64,000 bases of DNA from Paenibacillus sp. PastM-3. GTDB taxonomy: Bacteria > Bacillota > Bacilli > Paenibacillales > Paenibacillaceae. Shown here in pieces: positions 60,569 to 64,000 of this stretch. The stretch spans positions 1-64,000 of the forward strand of contig NZ_JARXXP010000017.1 of NCBI RefSeq assembly GCF_029893965.1, written 5' to 3'. The number at the start of each line of letters is the position of its first letter. Within the stretch, counting starts at the first letter, position 1. The translations under genes were made by a program, and so were the position numbers. Below the pieces are notes generated by a model that saw nothing but the letters and a program-made list of their open reading frames with translations, was not told the DNA's origin and ran no database searches.

Positions 60569-61513
60569 TCACCCCTTCTCGTCCAATAGTTTTTTTTGCA
60601 GGAAGGTAATGAACATTATAATAAAGAAAAACAGGACGACCGCGGCGCTGCCGTAACCGATATTCATGTAGCGTATGCCGTGCTGATAAAAATACGTTAC
60701 AACTGTGCTGGTCGCTCCCGCAGGCGAACCCAGCGCGCCGTATCTGGAAATGGCGGCAATCTGGTCATAAATCTGAAAGCCGCCAATCGTCGAGACCGAT
60801 ACGATAAAGAAGGTAATCGGCCGTACAAAAGGGACGGTAATAAACCGGAATTTCGCCCATTTTGAGGCTCCGTCAATGTCGCCCGCTTCATACAGATCCT
60901 TCGGAACCTCCTGAAGCGCGGACAGATAGACGATCATCGTAAAGCCGCATTGCTGAAAAATAAACAGGATACACACAAACAGCAGCGCGTAATGGGTGTC
61001 CGCGAACCAGGTGACGTTGCCGAAGCCGAACAATCCGAAAAACTCCGTGACAAACGTTCCTTTTTTAAAAAGCATCATGAAGACGGTTGTAATCGCAATC
61101 TGCGAAGTGATGTAAGGGATAAAGAAAACGGTTCGGAACAGCCCTTTTCCTTTGATCTTTTGATTGACCAGCATGGCGATCAATAGACCAAGCACGGTCT
61201 GCGCCGGCACGGAGATCAGCACGATCTCGAGGGAATGCAGCACCGCCCGGAAAAATTCCTTGTCATTTAATATCTTGACGTAATTCTGCACGCCGATAAA
61301 CTGCGCATCACCAAGCGCCGTGAAATTGGCATCCGTGAAGCTTCTCGTAAAAGACTGGATAAAGGGATAGAGAAACCACCATGCCCACAGAATCAAAAAG
61401 GGCAGACAAAACATCCAGCCGAGCGTCAGATCGGAGTCGGCCAGCGAACGCAGCCAGGACTGCTTGATCTTGTTGTTGATGCCGCCGGCATGCTTATTTG
61501 GATAGTCGGACAT
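60569..61513 (-). CDS. Carbohydrate ABC permease (MalF/UgpA type)
   Basis: A 314-residue permease with six to seven helices. The EAA loop reads EAGDIDGASKWAKFRFITVPFVRP. A short extracytoplasmic domain lies between helices 1 and 2 (FTDANFTALGDAQFIGVQNY), typical of carbohydrate importers. The frame opens at 61594, but GGGAGGTAACA fixes the start at ATG 61513. Cotranscribed with the binding protein and the MalG-like partner. Confidence 0.93.
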   Translation of the reverse strand: MSDYPNKHAGGINNKIKQSWLRSLADSDLTLGWMFCLPFLILWAWWFLYPFIQSFTRSFTDANFTALGDAQFIGVQNYVKILNDKEFFRAVLHSLEIVLISVPAQTVLGLLIAMLVNQKIKGKGLFRTVFFIPYITSQIAITTVFMMLFKKGTFVTEFFGLFGFGNVTWFADTHYALLFVCILFIFQQCGFTMIVYLSALQEVPKDLYEAGDIDGASKWAKFRFITVPFVRPITFFIVSVSTIGGFQIYDQIAAISRYGALGSPAGATSTVVTYFYQHGIRYMNIGYGSAAVVLFFFIIMFITFLQKKLLDEKG

Positions 61514-61625
61514 TGTTACCTCCCGCTCAAGTGTGATCCGTACGCCCATGCGCACGGGACTTTTTACAAAAAGGGTCCCCGCTTCAAGTGACAATGGCGG
61601 GAACCCGGAAGCTATCCAAACTGTT

Positions 61626-62870
61626 TTATTTGAAATCCTTTTGTATCTCGTCCAGAATTTCCTGCGGTGTTTGTTTAGCTCCGCCCAGAATATTATCCTC
61701 CAACTTTTTCACCAGTTCATCCGTAAACCGCTTCGTATCCGTCGGATAACCGAAGTCCGTACTGTACTCCAGCGCCGGCTGGATGGATTTGAATTCCGGG
61801 TTCTTCTCGAAGTACTGATCGGACAGCTTTGTTACCGCCGGGTTAATACCCAGATCCATAAAGGCCGATTCCGTCTTGTCGTTCGTCATGTAGTAAGCCG
61901 CTTTCAGAGCCGCATCCTTGTTCTTTGCATCCTTCAGCACCACATAACCGTCAGAGCTCATCGTGCTGCCTTGCGTTGTTCCCTTTGGAACCGGCACCGC
62001 CACATATTTCAGATCCGGATTGGCATCCTTGAGATACCCTTTGTACCAGTAACCGCCGGTACTCATAGCAGCTTGTCCGTTAGAGAAGACTTCCCCGTCC
62101 CAGCCAAAGCCGAGCGACTTAGGTGTTACCGCAACCCCATCTTCGTACATATCAAAAATCGTCTGGAGCGCTTCTACGTTCTCCGGGGAATTGATCGTCG
62201 TTCCGTTGCCCCAGCCGCCGCCAAAGCTTTTGACATAGTTGGTAATATGGAACGCGTCAAGATTGATGACAATGCCGTGTACATCGCCCTTTGTCAAGGC
62301 TTTGGCTGCCGTTGCCACTTCGCTCCACGTTGTAGGGTATTCGCCAAGACCCGCTTTTTTCCATAAGTCTTCATTAATAAGGAACATCCCCGGCATATCG
62401 CTGTTCGGTACAGCATACTGCTTACCGTCAACCTTCCAGATGTTGAGCGAACTTTCGGAATAGCGGGTCATGTCCACTTTCGCTGCCGAGATCAGATCAT
62501 CCAGCGGTGTAAACAAATCCTTTTTAATATATTCAAACGCGCCTTCATTGGAAATTTTGATGAAATCCGGAGCTACACCCGCGGCGATTTCGCCGGGCAG
62601 TACGTTCCAAAACTGCTCACTGCTTGGATACTGCTTGATGTTCAGTGTAATGTTCGGGTAAACCTCGGAAATGTTGTTTGCAGCCTCCTGATAGAGCTGA
62701 AGATCCTGCGCCGTCCCCCAGAATCCCATGTTCACTGTAACTTTTTGATCCGTACCTGCGGCACTGTTTGGTGAATTATTAGCGCTCTCATTATTGCCGC
62801 CACAGGCAGCCAAAGCAAACAGCAATGTCAGGCTCAGCACGAGACCGGTAAATTTCTTTAGCTTGCTCAT
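61626..62870 (-). CDS. Extracellular sugar-binding lipoprotein of ABC importer
   Basis: A 414-residue solute-binding protein. The signal peptide ends in the lipobox LAAC with Cys23. The mature domain has type-1 carbohydrate-binder features: LYQEAANNISEVYPNITLNIKQYPS at the start, LFTPLDDLI, and the C-terminal GINPAVTKLSDQYF. Nearby intracellular beta-glucosidase suggests a beta-glucoside or oligosaccharide ligand (inferred). The frame runs upstream to 63050, but the G-rich site before ATG 62870 is decisive. Probably the first gene of the operon. Confidence 0.93.
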   Translation of the reverse strand: MSKLKKFTGLVLSLTLLFALAACGGNNESANNSPNSAAGTDQKVTVNMGFWGTAQDLQLYQEAANNISEVYPNITLNIKQYPSSEQFWNVLPGEIAAGVAPDFIKISNEGAFEYIKKDLFTPLDDLISAAKVDMTRYSESSLNIWKVDGKQYAVPNSDMPGMFLINEDLWKKAGLGEYPTTWSEVATAAKALTKGDVHGIVINLDAFHITNYVKSFGGGWGNGTTINSPENVEALQTIFDMYEDGVAVTPKSLGFGWDGEVFSNGQAAMSTGGYWYKGYLKDANPDLKYVAVPVPKGTTQGSTMSSDGYVVLKDAKNKDAALKAAYYMTNDKTESAFMDLGINPAVTKLSDQYFEKNPEFKSIQPALEYSTDFGYPTDTKRFTDELVKKLEDNILGGAKQTPQEILDEIQKDFK

Positions 62871-62937
62871 TTGTATTCCCCCCGTTACTAGAATGTGTTT
62901 GTTTAATCTATCTTCATGATAAAGGCTCCCATAAACA

Positions 62938-62970
62938 AAAGAAATTAATCTAATAGCGATTAATTTCTTT
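62938..62970. promoter_or_regulatory. 13-bp perfect inverted repeat upstream of sugar operon
   Basis: AAAGAAATTAATC (62938-62950) / GATTAATTTCTTT (62958-62970) with a 7-bp spacer, 68 bp before the binding-protein start. Possible operator for the operon. A weak promoter (TTTACG, 18 bp, TTAGAT on the minus strand) overlaps it. It has no run of T, so a terminator is unlikely. Confidence 0.6.
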
Positions 62971-63046
62971 TCGTAAACCTTATTCGGTTGTGAACGGCAC
63001 GGATATAATGGTGAATTTTTATAAGACCACACTTTTTTTAATATAA

Positions 63047-64000
63047 TCACACTTCTTCGTTCCTGTACTCCTTCGGGGACACTCCGGTGTATTTCTGAAA
63101 TACAATGGCAAAATGGGCCTGGCTGTTGAAGCCCACCTGTTCAGAGACCTCGTAAATCTTGTAACGGTAGTCCTTCAGCAATACTTTGGCATGCCGGATA
63201 CGAACCTCGTTGATATATTCAAATACGCCCCGGCCCACTTCCTGCTTAAACAGGCGGCTGACATAATTCGGGCTGACCTGGAACTGCTCCCCAAGCAGCT
63301 TCAGGGACATGTCCTCTTTGTAATGCTGCTCCACGTACTGGATGATATTGCGGGTCAGCAGGCTGTACGTTTTCAGGTGTCCGCTGTTCCGTTCCTTGAT
63401 TTTCCGTTCAAAAATATGACGGTAATAGGAGGACAGTTCTGCGAAGTTCTCCAGCGCCCTGGCTTCTTCCCCGCTCGGCTGCTCTTTTTCATCCAGCATA
63501 AACAGCAGGCCTTCGTAAACCTTTCTTACATCCTGCTCTTCCATACAGCGCGTCTCTTCCAGCAGCCGCTCCCAGCGTGCCAGCGCTTCTGCAAACTCTT
63601 CTTCATTGCCCTCCTTCAGCGCATTCTTCATCTCAGCCAACAGTTCCCCGGCCTGCTTCAAGCCTGAGGCAGCGACCGGCTTGCGGTGATTATGGTAGAA
63701 GACGGAAGTGTCCGGCAAATAAAATCTTTGTTTTAGTGCCTTCAGGGCCTGGGCATATCCCTGCTCCAATTCCGCAAAGGAGGAGAACCAATCGCTGATG
63801 CCGAAAACCACTTCGATATTAACAAAACGCTTTAGTGCAGCAGCGATCATCTGCACGATGCCGTTGATCCGGTTCAGAGAAGCGAGCAGGCTTTTGAGGT
63901 CGCTGTTGCTGATAAATACGGCTGACAGACGGTCATTCACCTGGAGAAACTCCGTTTCCTTCTCCTTGGACAGCACCTCCGTGACAATATTGCCTACCGT
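63047..64000 (-). CDS. AraC-family response regulator (YesN-like), C-terminal part
   Basis: Cut by the right edge; the visible 317 codons continue in frame beyond 64000. The C-terminal 100 residues form a two-HTH AraC domain (MSLKLLGEQFQVSPNYVSRLFKQEVG ... EVSEQVGFNSQAHFAIVFQKYTGVSPKEYR). The region before it (about 1-200) is the variable helical linker seen in YesN-type two-component regulators that follow a receiver domain. In such clusters a sensor kinase is often next. It probably activates the adjacent sugar importer operon, which is on the same strand downstream. Confidence 0.87.
   Translation of the reverse strand, partial: TVGNIVTEVLSKEKETEFLQVNDRLSAVFISNSDLKSLLASLNRINGIVQMIAAALKRFVNIEVVFGISDWFSSFAELEQGYAQALKALKQRFYLPDTSVFYHNHRKPVAASGLKQAGELLAEMKNALKEGNEEEFAEALARWERLLEETRCMEEQDVRKVYEGLLFMLDEKEQPSGEEARALENFAELSSYYRHIFERKIKERNSGHLKTYSLLTRNIIQYVEQHYKEDMSLKLLGEQFQVSPNYVSRLFKQEVGRGVFEYINEVRIRHAKVLLKDYRYKIYEVSEQVGFNSQAHFAIVFQKYTGVSPKEYRNEEV

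Overview
The window looks like a chromosomal segment of an endospore-forming, bacillithiol-using Bacillales bacterium of fairly high GC, most likely Paenibacillus or a close relative. The evidence is a GerA/GerB/GerC spore-germination operon with a sigma-G-like promoter, two bacilliredoxins (a BrxA/B type and BrxC), a LipL-type octanoyltransferase, MtnE- and MtnU-like proteins, EcsAB, and strong GGAGG ribosome sites with frequent GTG and TTG starts. The genus is inferred from gene content and style. No rRNA, tRNA, CRISPR array, prophage or intact insertion sequence was seen.

Layout. 0.4-9.9 kb is housekeeping: mutY, acpS, a hydrolase, nadE, a bacilliredoxin, a sensor kinase, a BaiN/RdsA-type flavoprotein and ecsAB. 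9.9-15.8 kb carries two MFS exporters around a MarR regulator, an acetyltransferase, a small unknown protein and free methionine-R-sulfoxide reductase. 15.9-20.8 kb is a glycogen operon, glgC-glgD-glgP, without glgA or glgB. 21.2-24.0 kb has a two-component pair and a short flavoprotein. 24.1-27.4 kb holds a YkcC/YkcB-like lipid-linked sugar transfer pair with a large Gly-rich insertion in the YkcB-like protein. 28-30 kb has a kinase-like phosphotransferase, a monooxygenase-fold protein and a hydrolase. 30-34.1 kb is the ger operon. 34.1-38.6 kb has membrane proteins of unknown function, an alkyltransferase-like DNA-repair protein, and a SulP transporter with an ArsR regulator. 38.6-42.6 kb contains the MtnE-like aminotransferase, a MarR-nitroreductase-monooxygenase operon and the MtnU-like amidase. 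43.2-47.4 kb has lipL, a CHAD protein, a ThuA-like protein, the brxC-glutaredoxin pair and a c-di-AMP riboswitch-controlled gene. 47.8-53.8 kb has a small membrane protein, a TraB-family protein and a five-gene ABC/GntR operon. 54-64 kb has a metallo-hydrolase, a gene graveyard, and a carbohydrate cassette (regulator, ABC importer, GH3 beta-glucosidase, amylo-glucosidase-like protein).

Most striking is the ydaO/yuaA-type c-di-AMP riboswitch with its terminator at about 47.42-47.65 kb on the minus strand. It precedes a 135-residue protein of unassigned function whose fold pattern resembles the nucleotide-binding (RCK/TrkA-N) domain of potassium-transport regulators. The intergenic spaces also hold three distinct families of imperfect repeats (7 copies, 4 copies and a 51-bp unit) and two other tandem repeats. 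Several promoters and operators can be read directly, notably a 24-bp palindrome beside the ABC/GntR operon promoter and a palindrome over the -35 box of the MarR operon.
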